The translations under genes and the position numbers were made by a program. 36,552 nucleotides of DNA, taken from contig JAFTPJ010000146.1 in NCBI GenBank assembly GCA_017463405.1, positions 1-36,552 of the forward strand. Reading direction: 5' to 3'. This document shows, one piece after another, positions 8,802-17,959 of this stretch. Numbering within the stretch: the stretch's first letter is position 1; each line of letters begins with the position of its first letter. Under the pieces are notes generated by a model. That model was not told the origin of the DNA. It saw only the letters and a list, made by a program, of their open reading frames with translations, and ran no database searches. The stretch is from Clostridia bacterium. GTDB taxonomy: Bacteria > Bacillota > Clostridia > Oscillospirales > CAG-272.

Positions 8802-9815
8802 TCAGAACTGCTCCAGAAAACGCTCGTCGTTTTCATAGAACAGGCGGATATCGTCGATGCCGTATCTTGCCATGGTGATACGCTCGATGCCGAGACCGAA
8901 TGCAAAGCCCGAGTATTCCTCGGGATCGATGCCGCAGTTGGACAGCACGAACGGGTGTACCATGCCGGCACCTAAGATCTCGATCCAGCCCTCGCCCTTG
9001 CAGAGTCTGCAGCCCTTGACGCCGCAGACGAAGCAGGAAACGTCGACCTCTGCCGACGGTTCGGTGAACGGGAAGTGGTGGGGACGGAAGCGGATCTTGG
9101 TTTCCTCACCGAACATCTTTTTTGCAAACACCTCAAGCGTTCCCTTGAGGTCGCCCATCGTGATGCCCTTGTCGATCACGAGTCCCTCGAGCTGATGGAA
9201 CAGCGGGGAGTGCGTAGCGTCAAGCGCGTCGGAGCGGTACACGCGTCCGGGGGAGATGATGCGGATCGGAGGCTTCGTTTGCTCCATGACGCGCACCTGT
9301 ACGGGGGATGTCTGGGAGCGGAGCAGGATGTTATCGGTGATATAGAAGGTATCCTGCGTGTCGCGCGCGGGATGATTTTCTGGAATGTTGAGCGCCTGGA
9401 AGTTGTAGTAATCCAGCTCTACCTCGGGACCCTCGGCAATGGAGAAGCCCATGCCGATGAAGATGTCCTCCAGCTCGCGCTGTGCGCGGGTGAGGGGATG
9501 GATGTGACCGACGGGCGCGGGAGAGCCGGGCATGGTGACGTCCAGCTTTTCAGCCGTGAGACGTGCGTCGAGCGCCTTTGCCTGCAGCTCCTTCATTTTC
9601 TCGGCGAGCGCTGTTTCGATGCTCTCGCGTACCTCGTTTGCGAGCTGACCGACGACAGGTCTTTCCTCTGCGGTGAGTGCGCCCATACCGCGAAGCACGG
9701 CGGTCAGTTCACCCTTTTTACCGAGGTATTTGATCTTGATTTCCTCAAGGTTGGCGTCGGGAGAAGCGATCTGCTCCAACGCCTCCAAGCGGATTTTTGA
9801 AAGCTTTTCTTTCAT
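8802..9815 (-). CDS. pheS: Phenylalanyl-tRNA synthetase alpha subunit
   Basis: 337 residues, ATG at 9815 with AAAGGA eleven bases upstream. It has an N-terminal coiled-coil region (residues 1-90), then the class II catalytic core: [19 protein letters not shown], motif 2 around [19 protein letters not shown], and motif 3 in [18 protein letters not shown]. Length and motif order are normal for bacterial PheS. A CFVCG-x3-CRLC cluster (about residues 264-274) is a Cys-rich insert found in many Firmicutes PheS proteins. It forms an (alpha-beta)2 enzyme with PheT, attaching phenylalanine to its tRNA. Expression is controlled by the T-box leader just upstream. Confidence 0.96.
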   Translation of the reverse strand: MKEKLSKIRLEALEQIASPDANLEEIKIKYLGKKGELTAVLRGMGALTAEERPVVGQLANEVRESIETALAEKMKELQAKALDARLTAEKLDVTMPGSPAPVGHIHPLTRAQRELEDIFIGMGFSIAEGPEVELDYYNFQALNIPENHPARDTQDTFYITDNILLRSQTSPVQVRVMEQTKPPIRIISPGRVYRSDALDATHSPLFHQLEGLVIDKGITMGDLKGTLEVFAKKMFGEETKIRFRPHHFPFTEPSAEVDVSCFVCGVKGCRLCKGEGWIEILGAGMVHPFVLSNCGIDPEEYSGFAFGLGIERITMARYGIDDIRLFYENDERFLEQF

Positions 9816-9862
9816 TTTATAAACGATCCTTTCTGAATTTGGATTTTAGTAACGTAGGGAAT

Positions 9863-9899
9863 AAAAAAAGCGCCGTCCCACACTATCAGGACGAAGCGC
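9863..9899 (-). terminator. T-box intrinsic terminator
   Basis: On the minus strand GCGC-AA-like bulged stem (9889-9899 with 9870-9878) followed by seven Ts (9863-9869), about 50 bases before the pheS start. It competes with the antiterminator formed by the T-box. Confidence 0.85.
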
Positions 9900-10115
9900 A
9901 AAAGCACACCGTGGTACCACCCGAATTTTCGGCTCAAAGCCAACACTCTGACAGGCGCGTAACGGTGCCTTGCCGTATCGGGTTAGTGGCGTGTGCGTTA
10001 GCCCGATCTGCTCCGAAGGGAAATGCGCGACATGACGGTAGTGCGCCCATCACAGCAAAAGGACGCTCTCTGGAAAAACCGAGGTTCAGGTCGGCGAGCT
10101 TCATCATAGCATTCT
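9863..10115 (-). ncRNA. T-box riboswitch leader of pheST (tRNA-Phe responsive)
   Basis: On the minus strand the leader contains the T-box core AATTCGGGTGGTACCACGG (about 9908-9926), an apical Stem I segment (AGAGAGCGTCC ... GCTGTGA, about 10042-10072) and a UUC triplet (10020-10022) before CCCTTCGGAGCAGA, at the place where the specifier codon is usually found. UUC is a phenylalanine codon, matching the downstream genes. TGGT in the T-box pairs with a tRNA ending ACCA. The alternative terminator stem lies at 9863-9899. Uncharged tRNA-Phe should stabilise the antiterminator and raise pheST transcription. The specifier placement is inferred by eye, not by folding. Confidence 0.88.
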
Positions 10116-10122
10116 AAAAGAC

Positions 10123-10151
10123 AGTATACCACATTTTTTTTTCTTTTGCAA
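10123..10151 (-). promoter_or_regulatory. Promoter of the T-box/pheST transcript
   Basis: Minus strand TTGCAA (10146-10151), 17-bp spacer, TATACT (10123-10128), placed directly upstream of the T-box Stem I. Confidence 0.7.
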
Positions 10152-10410
10152 GGGCTTTTTTGAAAAAATATGAAAAAAACGAAAGATGAGGATTCGTTGA
10201 GCGGTTCAAGAAATGGTATTTTCAACCAAAAATGCGACGTAGCTTTTGTGAAACCTGTCATCTTGCGTCGCGGAGCGCCTTGTCGAAAGAGTATGAGTGC
10301 TATCAAAGAATGATTCGGCGGGCTCTGATCCATTTGATTTTGAAAAATATGCCACTTAAGGTTTGGGGGAACTTTTTGGAAAAAGTTCCCCCCAAAAAAT
10401 ATTTTATCAA
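10152..10410. other. Gene-free interval between pheST promoter and DUF4364-like gene
   Basis: About 260 bases with no gene that I can support. It ends in a long hairpin (10362-10396) of the same AAACTTTTT/AAAAAGTTT type seen elsewhere in the window. A short GCGACG ... CGTCGC inverted repeat lies around 10231-10278. Confidence 0.5.
10362..10396. repeat. Hairpin unit of the GGGGGAACTTTTT type
   Basis: TTTGGGGGAACTTTTT (10362-10377) pairs with 10380-10396 with one extra C. It lies 15 bases past the stop codon of the DUF4364-like gene and may act as its transcript end, though a T-run is missing. It resembles the hairpins at 18894-18927 and 29884-29919. Confidence 0.6.
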
Positions 10411-10968
10411 TCACTTATCGAACAGAAAATCCATGTTTCCCGACAGGAGAGCAAGGGTGCCGCGCAGGATGACGTCGGGGCGCTCGCGGAAGGTGCGGCG
10501 GATTGTATGCGAGCGATGCTCGGAATCGACGTTGACCGTGGTATCAAGCAAGACTTTGCCCTCCTCCTTGAGAATCAGATGCACGTTGAAGGTGCCGTCG
10601 GGAAGGCGCTCGTAGGTGCTGTCCGCCACGATGCCGCGACGGCGCAGATCAAGATAGCGGAGTGCCGCCGCAAGTGCCTGATCGAGCACGTCGGGCAGCA
10701 TATCGCGCGAGAGCTCCTCGGCGACGATCGCGCCGCGGCGGGTGACCGAATACAAGGCGTCGCCCTTTTCATCCTGCCCATCCTCGCGGATCAGCTCTCC
10801 TGCCAGAAGTTCCTGAAACGCCTCGGCGAGGTCGATATAAAGGATATAATCGGTCTGCATAACGATGTCGTTGACCGTGACAAAGGTCATCGGATAGTTG
10901 ATGTTTCGCATCAGATACAGGACAAAGACCTTGACGTTGTCCAGCTTTTTGGTGGATCTTGAAGGCAT
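10411..10968 (-). CDS. DUF4364 family protein (predicted winged-helix)
   Basis: 185 residues, ATG at 10968 with a strong AAGGAGG upstream. The N-terminus (KVFVLYLMRNINYPMTFVTVNDIVMQTDYILYIDLAEAFQELLAGELI, to about residue 62) has the helix pattern of a winged-helix DNA-binding domain. YSVTRRGAIVAEEL then fits the wing and the next helix, and the rest is an alpha/beta C-terminal domain ending NMDFLFDK. This matches DUF4364, common in Clostridia and predicted to be a transcriptional regulator. No target is evident. It is divergent from hom, which may be coincidental. Confidence 0.78.
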   Translation of the reverse strand: MPSRSTKKLDNVKVFVLYLMRNINYPMTFVTVNDIVMQTDYILYIDLAEAFQELLAGELIREDGQDEKGDALYSVTRRGAIVAEELSRDMLPDVLDQALAAALRYLDLRRRGIVADSTYERLPDGTFNVHLILKEEGKVLLDTTVNVDSEHRSHTIRRTFRERPDVILRGTLALLSGNMDFLFDK

Positions 10969-11057
10969 GAAAACCCCTCCTTACGCACTTTTGCGGGTAA
11001 AATAGCGTGCTTTTGAAAAAGTATATCATATTTTTTTGATTTTTTCAATAGTTTTGT

Positions 11058-11086
11058 TTGCAATTTGAAAGATTTTGTGGTATGAT
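11058..11086 (+). promoter_or_regulatory. Promoter of hom
   Basis: TTGCAA (11058-11063), 17-bp spacer, TATGAT (11081-11086). The transcript leader then carries a small TCGGTAA/TTACCGA hairpin (11100-11118) before the GGAAGGAG ribosome binding site. No T-box or known riboswitch is visible. Confidence 0.7.
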
Positions 11087-11147
11087 ATAAGGCAGAGGGT
11101 CGGTAAAAGGCTTACCGATCGGTTTTCCACGGAAGGAGTTTTATCTT

Positions 11148-12365
11148 ATGTTACAAATTGCACTTCTCGGTTTTGGTGTGGTGGGTAGCGGTACTGCCGA
11201 GGTCCTCACCGAAAACCGAAAGCAAATCGCGGCTTACTGCGGCGATGAGGTCAACGTCAAATACATCCTGGATCTGCGTGAATTTCCCGATCATCCGCTG
11301 GGCGATCGCGTGGTGCACGACATCAAGGTGATTCTGGAGGACCCTGAGGTCGTCCTGGTTGCCGAAATGATGGGCGGTGCGCACCCCGCGTACGATTTTA
11401 CCCGCGCGGCGCTGGAGGCCGGGAAGAGCGTGGTGACCTCGAACAAGGAGGTCGTTGCCACCTTTGGCGCGGAGCTGTTGGAGATCGCACGAGAGCATCG
11501 GGTGTCTTATCTGTTTGAGGCGAGCGTCGGCGGCGGTATTCCGATCATCCGCCCGATGCAGACCGACCTTGCGTCCAATGAGATTCTGTCGGTCAGCGGT
11601 ATTCTCAACGGTACGACCAACTTTATTCTGACGAAGATGAAGAACGAGGGCGCGGAGTTTGCAGACGTTTTGCGCGAGGCGCAAAAAAAGGGCTACGCCG
11701 AGGCGAATCCTTCTGCTGACGTGGACGGGCTTGATGCCGCACGCAAGATCGTTATTCTTGCAGCGTTGGCATTCGGCAAGTTGCTGGATCCCAACAAAAT
11801 TTCCACTACGGGTATCACGGGCATCACCAAGGATCACACCGCCGTTGCGGACAAGCTGGGGGGAGCGGTCAAGCTGATCGGTCACACCGAAATGATTGAC
11901 GGCAAGGTGTTGGCGCTGGTTTCTCCGTATCTGGTATCGGGTTCCAATCCGATCAGCCACGTGGACGACGTCTATAACGGCATTCTGGTGGATGCGAATA
12001 TGCTTGGTCGCGCGCTGTTCTACGGTGCGGGTGCGGGCAAGCTGCCGACGGCGAGCGCGGTGGTTGCTGATGTGATCGATATTCTTTCGCACCGATCCGC
12101 CGAGCGTAAGCTCCCTGTGTGGGTGCCTGCCGCAGAGGATGACGTTGCGTGCGCGTGCGCGTATGTCTGTCGCCGCTGTTATCTGATTGAGGGCTGCTCC
12201 CGTTGCGCCGAAAAAGCAAAGGCAGCACTGAACAGCGAAACCGTTGTGATGCTGGAGGGCGGTCGCTTTGCGATCGTTTCCGCGGCAATGTCCGAAAAGG
12301 ATGCTTCCGCCGCGCTTGCGGCAACGGGCTTGACACCAATCTTCTGCCTGCCTGTTTTGGATTGA
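11148..12365 (+). CDS. hom: Homoserine dehydrogenase
   Basis: 405 residues, ATG after GGAAGGAGTTTTATCTT. The NAD(P)-binding Rossmann motif GFGVVGSG lies at residues 8-15. TSNKEVVA (about 99-106) and the family signature around ANPSADVDGLDAARK (about 184-200) carry the catalytic Asp and Lys. The C-terminus has a shortened, ACT-like end (ETVVMLEGGRFAIVSAAMSEKDASAAL), so feedback control by threonine may be weak or altered. It reduces aspartate semialdehyde to homoserine in threonine and methionine synthesis. It stands alone on its transcript, without thrB or thrC next to it, and ends in a strong hairpin. Confidence 0.95.
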   Translation: MLQIALLGFGVVGSGTAEVLTENRKQIAAYCGDEVNVKYILDLREFPDHPLGDRVVHDIKVILEDPEVVLVAEMMGGAHPAYDFTRAALEAGKSVVTSNKEVVATFGAELLEIAREHRVSYLFEASVGGGIPIIRPMQTDLASNEILSVSGILNGTTNFILTKMKNEGAEFADVLREAQKKGYAEANPSADVDGLDAARKIVILAALAFGKLLDPNKISTTGITGITKDHTAVADKLGGAVKLIGHTEMIDGKVLALVSPYLVSGSNPISHVDDVYNGILVDANMLGRALFYGAGAGKLPTASAVVADVIDILSHRSAERKLPVWVPAAEDDVACACAYVCRRCYLIEGCSRCAEKAKAALNSETVVMLEGGRFAIVSAAMSEKDASAALAATGLTPIFCLPVLD

Positions 12366-12370
12366 AAACA

Positions 12371-12410
12371 ATGGGTGAGGCAAATGCATTTTTGCATTTG
12401 CCTCACCCAT
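12371..12410. terminator. Perfect 18-bp hairpin between convergent hom and fucosidase genes
   Basis: Arms 12371-12388 and 12393-12410 are exact complements around TTTT. A T-rich tail follows on the minus strand (ATTGTTTTC), so it best serves the fucosidase gene, and probably hom too. Confidence 0.85.
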
Positions 12411-12412
12411 GC

Positions 12413-13426
12413 TTATTTCTCGACTTCCTTCGCTGCCTTTAGAATTTCCACTGCGTCGACGGGAATGCGTCCGAGTGCGTCGGGACCGACGTTGAGCAGA
12501 TAATTGATTCCCAGTGCGTTCAGATGTTCGCGAATCTCGCGAATGCGGTCGGCGCTCTTCCAGTTGTGGTCGGTAAATGAAAAGCCCCAGGTGTCGTTCA
12601 GCGTCGCCGCCGTTTCGTACAGCCCCAGCGCCGAGGGCTTGAAGCCGTCGATCGAGTTGTAGTCCACGCCGCCCGCCGACGAATCCATCGTCTCGGGAAT
12701 CTCGTTATCGCCAAGGGAGACGTAATCATACCGCCCGTTACCGAGGCGCGAGTTGATCAGGCAATCGGGCTGTAGGGCTTTCACTGTACGGTAGACCGTG
12801 TCGCTTTGCTCCTCGGTCAGTGTCATCGGTACATCGAACCACGCGAGGCTGATTTCACCGTAGTTTGTCATAATTTCCTTGATTTGCGGCAGAATTTTTT
12901 TCTCAAAGCAGATCGAAAAATCTTTCTTTGCGCGATCGGGAAAGTCCCAGCTGTTGTCCCATGAGATGCCGGCACAAGGAATGAAGGACTTGTATCCGCC
13001 GCCGTGCTCCTCGTGCCAATCGAGATCCTGCGAGTAGTAGATGCCGAAGCGCAGACCCGCACGGTCGCATGCGTCGCGCAGCTCGCGCACGATGTCACGC
13101 CCAAACGGTGTCGCGTCCACGACGTTGAAGGCATCGACCTTGGAATGATACAGCGCGAAGCCATCGTGGTGTTTTGTGGTCACTACAAGATATTTCATGC
13201 CGCACTCCTTTGCCAGCGCGACAATCGAGTCCGCGTCAAAGAACACGGGATAGAACGCCGACGCCAACTTTTCGTACTCGCGCCCGGGGATGGCGAGGTT
13301 GGACTGAATCCACTCCGCGTATTTTCCGGTGATCTTGCGCCCGCCGTGCTCGCCGCCGAGAAGGGAGTAGAGTCCCCAGTGAATCATCATGCCGTATTTT
13401 GCTTCTCGGAACCATTCGTAATGCAT
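12413..13426 (-). CDS. Alpha-L-fucosidase, GH29 family
   Basis: 337 residues, ATG at 13426 with GGAGG eight bases upstream. The whole protein is a GH29 catalytic barrel: WFREAKYGMMIHWGLYSLLGG (5-25), EYEKLASAFYP, YLVVTTKHHDGFALYHSK (79-96), and SLAWFDVPM (193-201), whose Asp198 is the likely nucleophile, then LINSRLGNGRYDY and a C-terminal NYLLNVGPDALGRIP. It is at the short end of the family, lacking the C-terminal beta-sandwich. There is no signal peptide, so an intracellular enzyme is inferred. The family removes alpha-linked L-fucose from glycans. It lies next to an AraC regulator on the same strand. Confidence 0.93.
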   Translation of the reverse strand: MHYEWFREAKYGMMIHWGLYSLLGGEHGGRKITGKYAEWIQSNLAIPGREYEKLASAFYPVFFDADSIVALAKECGMKYLVVTTKHHDGFALYHSKVDAFNVVDATPFGRDIVRELRDACDRAGLRFGIYYSQDLDWHEEHGGGYKSFIPCAGISWDNSWDFPDRAKKDFSICFEKKILPQIKEIMTNYGEISLAWFDVPMTLTEEQSDTVYRTVKALQPDCLINSRLGNGRYDYVSLGDNEIPETMDSSAGGVDYNSIDGFKPSALGLYETAATLNDTWGFSFTDHNWKSADRIREIREHLNALGINYLLNVGPDALGRIPVDAVEILKAAKEVEK

Positions 13427-13535
13427 TGCTTATTCCTCCGTTAGGGTCTTTTTTTATATTTTATCATATCCACACGCCGCCGTCCATGTGTTTTTGAAGA
13501 ATTTTTATGGATTTTTTCGTTTTATGCGCTGTTTT

Positions 13536-14336
13536 CTACTGCAATTTTGCATGTTCCGCCGACAGCGCGCGGTATTCCCGCGGTGTCAATCCGACGTGAT
13601 GAAGGAATACGCGATTAAAGCTGCTCTGGTTGCAAAAGCCGCATTCCAGCATCACGTCCACAATCTTTCTGCCGCGCTCACGCAACAGTCGCTTTGCCTC
13701 GTCTACACGAAGGGCGTTGAGATATTCCCGAAAGCTGCCGCCCGTTCGGGCGGCAAAAATTTTTGTCACTGCGCTCTCACTGACATACAAAGCCCTGGCG
13801 ATCGACCGAACGGTGATCGGCTCACGGTAATGCTCGGCGCAATAGACCAGGATTTTTTGCGTCAGCGTGGCGTCGAGCGCGTCGCGGCGGACAAGCGGAA
13901 CGGTCAGCAACAGCTCACCGACCAGCGCTGAAAGATACGTGTTTGCAACGCGCATCCGCTCCTCGTTTTCACTGTCGCAAAAGGTCAACACGCGCTCAAA
14001 TGCGGGTAGCAGTGGCATGGCGTCCCGTAGGTATGCCGCGGACGGCTTGTGTGAGAGCATGCGGGACGCATACGAGCCCGCCGTGAACGGGGAAAACAGC
14101 AGAACAATCGCCTCTGCGTCGTCGCTTGCCTCATAGCTGTGCAGGCAGTAGGGAAAGACCAGTCCTGCCTCGCCCGCGCCCAGCGTTCGGCGCTCACCCT
14201 CGACCGTCATGCACAGATGTCCCGCCGTGACGAGAACCAGCTCGGCGTGAATGTGGAACATCGGTGCGTAGGCGCGAAATCCGTGCGTGCGCTCCGCACC
14301 GAGCTCCAGACGTCTGTTTTCAAACCGTTGCCGCAT
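13536..14336 (-). CDS. AraC family transcriptional regulator
   Basis: 266 residues. The N-terminal half is a cupin sugar-sensing fold (HIHAELVLVTAGHLCMTVEGERRTLGAGEAGLVFPYCLHSYE, about 28-70). The C-terminal half (about 165-262) has two helix-turn-helix motifs: ITVRSIARALYVSESAVTKIF and the AraC signature IVDVMLECGFCNQSSFNRVFLHHVGLTPREYR. Family members bind as dimers and activate sugar-use genes when their ligand is bound. It is divergent from the ceramidase-like/GH-A pair at 14450 and upstream of the fucosidase on the same strand. Control of one or both is the natural inference. Confidence 0.93.
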   Translation of the reverse strand: MRQRFENRRLELGAERTHGFRAYAPMFHIHAELVLVTAGHLCMTVEGERRTLGAGEAGLVFPYCLHSYEASDDAEAIVLLFSPFTAGSYASRMLSHKPSAAYLRDAMPLLPAFERVLTFCDSENEERMRVANTYLSALVGELLLTVPLVRRDALDATLTQKILVYCAEHYREPITVRSIARALYVSESAVTKIFAARTGGSFREYLNALRVDEAKRLLRERGRKIVDVMLECGFCNQSSFNRVFLHHVGLTPREYRALSAEHAKLQ

Positions 14337-14405
14337 GGCTCTACCCCCTATTTACTGTTTTTCATTGCTTTTTTTGATTTTTCATATAGATTATACTGCA
14401 AAATC

Positions 14406-14414
14406 TGTTATAAT
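14406..14414 (+). promoter_or_regulatory. Extended -10 promoter of the ceramidase-like gene
   Basis: TGTTATAAT (TGn plus a perfect -10 at 14409-14414), 36 bases before the start codon, without a good -35 box. This is the pattern expected of an activator-dependent promoter, which fits the divergent AraC regulator. Confidence 0.6.
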
Positions 14415-14449
14415 GCAAGAGAAAAATCAAAATCGGGAGGATTTTTTAG

Positions 14450-15949
14450 ATGTTGAAATTCGGATGGAGCACACGTAGCATTGCGGTAGAGGGACCCGTT
14501 GGCATCATCGGGCAACCGCACCTTCGCATCTCGCACGGCATTTATGATGAAAATTTCGTCACGGCGCTTGTGATCGATGACGGAAACGAGGTATCGATTC
14601 TGCTGTCGGGGGATCTGATTTTTGTCGACGACGGGATCATTTATGACGTGCGGGATGCCGTAAAAAAGAGAACCCCCGCAATTCCTGCGGAAAAAATCCT
14701 GTTCAGCGCGACGCATACTCATACTTCGCCGCGATACGAGCGTCGGACCGATTACGACGTAGCTCCCTTTGACAGAATCGAAATGACCAATCCCGAAATC
14801 TGCCGCAGGTATCTGGTTGAGCAGACGGCGAAGGCGATTGCGGAAGCCTATGAGAGGCGTCGTGCGGGGGCGTATTCCTACGGATACGGATACGCCGTTG
14901 TCGGGCACCATCGCCGTCCGACCTATTTTGACGATCTGCAAAGCAGACCCGAGGAGCAGGCTACTGCCGCCTTTGCCATCAACAGGCACGCAAAAATGTA
15001 CGGCAAAACCAATGATGCGGGCTTTGCAGGCTACGAGGGGTGTGTGGACAGCACGGTAAATGTTCTGTTCACATTTGACGAGGAGGGACACCTGACCGGA
15101 ATGATCGTCAACGTCCCCTGTCCGTCCCAATGTTCAGAGCAGCAATCGCTTCTGACCGCCGACTATTGGACGGATGTGCGCCGCCTTGTCAGGGAGAAAT
15201 ACGGCGATGTTTATATCCTGCCGCAATGTGCCGCCGCGGGGGATCTTGCACCGCGTCCCCTCCATAACTTTAGAGCAGAGAGTCGAAAAAACGCACTCAA
15301 ATACGGCGACGCGTACGCCGCGGACATCGGGAGCAAGGTTCAAAGAGAAGAGATTGCCCGACGGATTCTTGCAGCACTGGACGAGTGCTATGCATGGGCT
15401 TCGCAGGATCGGATTTGGGATGCCAAGCTTTCCCACATTGTGAAAAACGTGCGTCTGGAGGCATGGAAAATTACAGAGGAGCAATATCTTGCTGCAAAAG
15501 AGGAGTATGCAGGCTACAGAGCGCAGGGCTTTGTACGCACCGATGATAAGGTTGCCGATTTCAAGGAAAACACCAAGCGCGGCTGGCTGATTGGCAGATG
15601 CCGCTCGATCATTGAACGCTATGAGAGCGGTATGGAGTTTCGCGATGCGGAAATACATCTGATCCGACTGGGTGACGTAGCATTTGCCTCCAATCCGTTT
15701 GAATTGTATCTTGCCTATCAGCACAGGATGCAGGCAAGAAGTCCGTTTGTGCAGACCTTTACCGTTCAGCTTGCTGCAGAAATCGACGTCGGCGGCTATC
15801 TTTGTACAAGAACGGCGGCGGAAAACATGGGCTACAGTGCCGTCGCGCAAAGCTGTATGGTATCTCCTGCGGGCGGTGACACTCTGGTGGAGGAGACGCT
15901 GAAGGGCTTGGAGGAGCTATATGAAGCGAAGGAGGTATCCGCGATATGA
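14450..15949 (+). CDS. Neutral/alkaline ceramidase-like hydrolase
   Basis: 499 residues, ATG after GGGAGG. FGWSTRSI near the start, then VIDDGNEVSILLSGDLIFVDD and KILFSATHTHTSP (82-94) match the N-terminal domain of neutral/alkaline ceramidases, where the HxH motif binds catalytic zinc. CAAAGDLAPR (about 262-271) resembles the second conserved block. The protein is shorter than true ceramidases (about 650-700) and has no signal peptide. True sphingolipid cleavage is doubtful; proteins like this turn up in carbohydrate gene clusters with an unknown substrate. Its stop codon overlaps the start of the GH-A gene by 4 bp, so the two are translationally coupled and likely act in one pathway. Confidence 0.72.
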   Translation: MLKFGWSTRSIAVEGPVGIIGQPHLRISHGIYDENFVTALVIDDGNEVSILLSGDLIFVDDGIIYDVRDAVKKRTPAIPAEKILFSATHTHTSPRYERRTDYDVAPFDRIEMTNPEICRRYLVEQTAKAIAEAYERRRAGAYSYGYGYAVVGHHRRPTYFDDLQSRPEEQATAAFAINRHAKMYGKTNDAGFAGYEGCVDSTVNVLFTFDEEGHLTGMIVNVPCPSQCSEQQSLLTADYWTDVRRLVREKYGDVYILPQCAAAGDLAPRPLHNFRAESRKNALKYGDAYAADIGSKVQREEIARRILAALDECYAWASQDRIWDAKLSHIVKNVRLEAWKITEEQYLAAKEEYAGYRAQGFVRTDDKVADFKENTKRGWLIGRCRSIIERYESGMEFRDAEIHLIRLGDVAFASNPFELYLAYQHRMQARSPFVQTFTVQLAAEIDVGGYLCTRTAAENMGYSAVAQSCMVSPAGGDTLVEETLKGLEELYEAKEVSAI

Positions 15950-17904
15950 ACAATCCGATTCCGTATCCGTTTTATTCCGATCGCATGCCGCTGGACTTTT
16001 CTTTCGTCTTTGCCGAAGAACTTCCTGCGGGGAAGCATGGATTTTTGCGTGCCGAGGGGCGGTATTTCGTCTTTGAGGACGGCACGCGCGCCCGCTTCTG
16101 GGGTACGAATTTCAACAGCGGCGGATGCTTTCCCGATCACGCGACCGCCGAGCGTCTTGCGTCACGACTTGCCGCTGTCGGTATCAATCTTGTGCGCTTT
16201 CATCAGATGGACGCAGAATGGAGCACGCCGAATCTCTTTGCCTTTTCCAACGGCAAACGCGTGTGTGGTGCCTCGCTTGACCCCGTCAGTCTGGAACGTC
16301 TCGATTATCTGATCCATCGGCTGAAGGAGGCGGGGATCTACTGCTATATGGACATGTTCACCTACCGCCGCTTCCGCTCGGACGAGGGGGTTGCCGACGT
16401 GCTTTCCCTCGCCGACGCCGCCAAGCCCTATTGCATCTTCTCACGGCGTCTGATCGAGCTGCAAAAGGATCTTGCAACGCGTCTTTGGACGCACGTCAAT
16501 CCATATACGGGGCTGGCGTATTGCGATGATCCCGTGTTTGTGATGGCGGAGATCGCCAACGAATGCCACCTGTTTACGCGCGGACAACCGATTGTGCTTG
16601 AGCCCTATCGCACGGAATTTCTGAATTTGCTTGCACAATGGCGGGACGCAAACGGCATTTTAGCCGATGCACTCCCGATCGATACGATGGATCCCAACGA
16701 TTTGCAAAACGATCTGTTGAATGATTTCAAGACCGATCTGCAAAGACGGTATTTTGCTGAAATGAAAGCACATTTGCGCGATATCGGTGTCAAAATTCCG
16801 ATCACGGGAACCAATATGGGGCACACGCCCTGCAACATGAAGGCGCACGCCGACATGGATTTTACCGACGATCACGCATATCTCTTCCGAGGAAAGTGGA
16901 TGGAATTTGAAAAGATCTGCCAGAGCGTGACGATCAGCGGCTGTGAGGAACCCTATCTTGCGCATTGTGCGCTGTCGTCCGATCCCGACAAGCCGCTGTT
17001 CATTTCGGAATGGGATATGCCGTGGCCCAACGATTTCCGCGCGGAGTCTCCGATCTACAGTGCGGCGATCGGATGCTTGCAGGAGTGGTCGGGCTTTGCG
17101 ATTCATACCTACTCCTACTCCGCAGAGCTTGATGACGTGCGGATGCTCGGACGGGAGATCAGCTCTGCAAAGATCGGAGACACGCCCTATCGCGTGGGAC
17201 TTTATACGACTTGGAATGATCCCGCAAAATTCGGACTGTTCTATCATGCCGCGCTTATGACGCGTCGTGGGGATGTGTCGCCCGCGAAGGAAAGACGTAC
17301 CGTCCGTCCCATTTCCAAACATGAATACAACTGGAAGGGGGCGTATCTGCATTTTGAGGAGCATCGCATCGATACCGATCTTTCGTTCGATGCGTTTGAC
17401 GAGCGTCCAAACGAAGAAATGGAAACGGTGCTTCGTTCCGACACAGGGGAGCTTTATCGCGACCGTGCGATGGGATTTGGCTATATCGATACGCCGCGCA
17501 CCAAATGCTTTTATGGCATGCTCGGCGAAAAGACACTGCCCGTACTTGACGGGATGCGCGTGGAATGTCGGACGGATTTTGCCGTGATTGCCATCAGCTC
17601 GCTCTCCGTCGAAGAGATCAGGCATTCGGACAATCTGCTTCTGACCGCCGTCGGGCGCGCGCAGAACAACGGTTTCTATATGGACGGCGAACGGTTGGTT
17701 TCCATCGGGGAGCCTCCCGTGATGATCGAGCCGATTCGCGCGACGGTTGAGATCGATACCGACGTCGAGGGGCTTGTCGTACGTGCGATCGGTGCCGAGG
17801 GCTTCTATGTCGGCTCTGTTCCCACAGAGAGGGGGGCGGGGAAGCTTCGCTTTACAATCGGTGACGTGTCACAATCCATATATTATCTGATCTTCAAGGC
17901 GTGA
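15946..17904 (+). CDS. Clan GH-A glycoside hydrolase (GH5-like)
   Basis: 652 residues. The ATG at 15946 overlaps the previous stop (ATGA), with AAGGAGG upstream. The N-terminal TIM barrel has FWGTNFNSGGCFPDHATAERLASRLAAVGINLVRFHQMD (51-89), an acid/base motif in AEIANECHLF (Glu206) and a nucleophile motif in LFISEWDMPW (Glu355). The C-terminal ~200 residues look like beta-sandwich domains (LLLTAVGRAQNNGFY, VEIDTDVEGLVVRAI). No signal peptide is seen. The family broadly cleaves beta-linked glycans; I cannot assign a subfamily or substrate. Co-translation with the ceramidase-like enzyme suggests successive action on one substrate. Confidence 0.75.
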   Translation: MNNPIPYPFYSDRMPLDFSFVFAEELPAGKHGFLRAEGRYFVFEDGTRARFWGTNFNSGGCFPDHATAERLASRLAAVGINLVRFHQMDAEWSTPNLFAFSNGKRVCGASLDPVSLERLDYLIHRLKEAGIYCYMDMFTYRRFRSDEGVADVLSLADAAKPYCIFSRRLIELQKDLATRLWTHVNPYTGLAYCDDPVFVMAEIANECHLFTRGQPIVLEPYRTEFLNLLAQWRDANGILADALPIDTMDPNDLQNDLLNDFKTDLQRRYFAEMKAHLRDIGVKIPITGTNMGHTPCNMKAHADMDFTDDHAYLFRGKWMEFEKICQSVTISGCEEPYLAHCALSSDPDKPLFISEWDMPWPNDFRAESPIYSAAIGCLQEWSGFAIHTYSYSAELDDVRMLGREISSAKIGDTPYRVGLYTTWNDPAKFGLFYHAALMTRRGDVSPAKERRTVRPISKHEYNWKGAYLHFEEHRIDTDLSFDAFDERPNEEMETVLRSDTGELYRDRAMGFGYIDTPRTKCFYGMLGEKTLPVLDGMRVECRTDFAVIAISSLSVEEIRHSDNLLLTAVGRAQNNGFYMDGERLVSIGEPPVMIEPIRATVEIDTDVEGLVVRAIGAEGFYVGSVPTERGAGKLRFTIGDVSQSIYYLIFKA

Positions 17905-17912
17905 CGGAGTGG

Positions 17913-17933
17913 AGAAGCGTATCTTCTTTTTTT
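17913..17933 (+). terminator. Weak intrinsic terminator after the GH-A gene
   Basis: A short stem AGAAG/CTTCT (17913-17917 with 17923-17927) is followed by seven Ts, nine bases past the stop codon. The stem is short, so partial read-through into the DeoR gene is possible. Confidence 0.45.
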
Positions 17934-17959
17934 CTATTACACGAATTTTCGAAAACCTC

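Noticed and set aside
11151-12410. Long open frame (419 codons) on minus, opposite hom
   Set aside because: It is the mirror of a clear homoserine dehydrogenase gene and has no ribosome binding site or recognisable domain.
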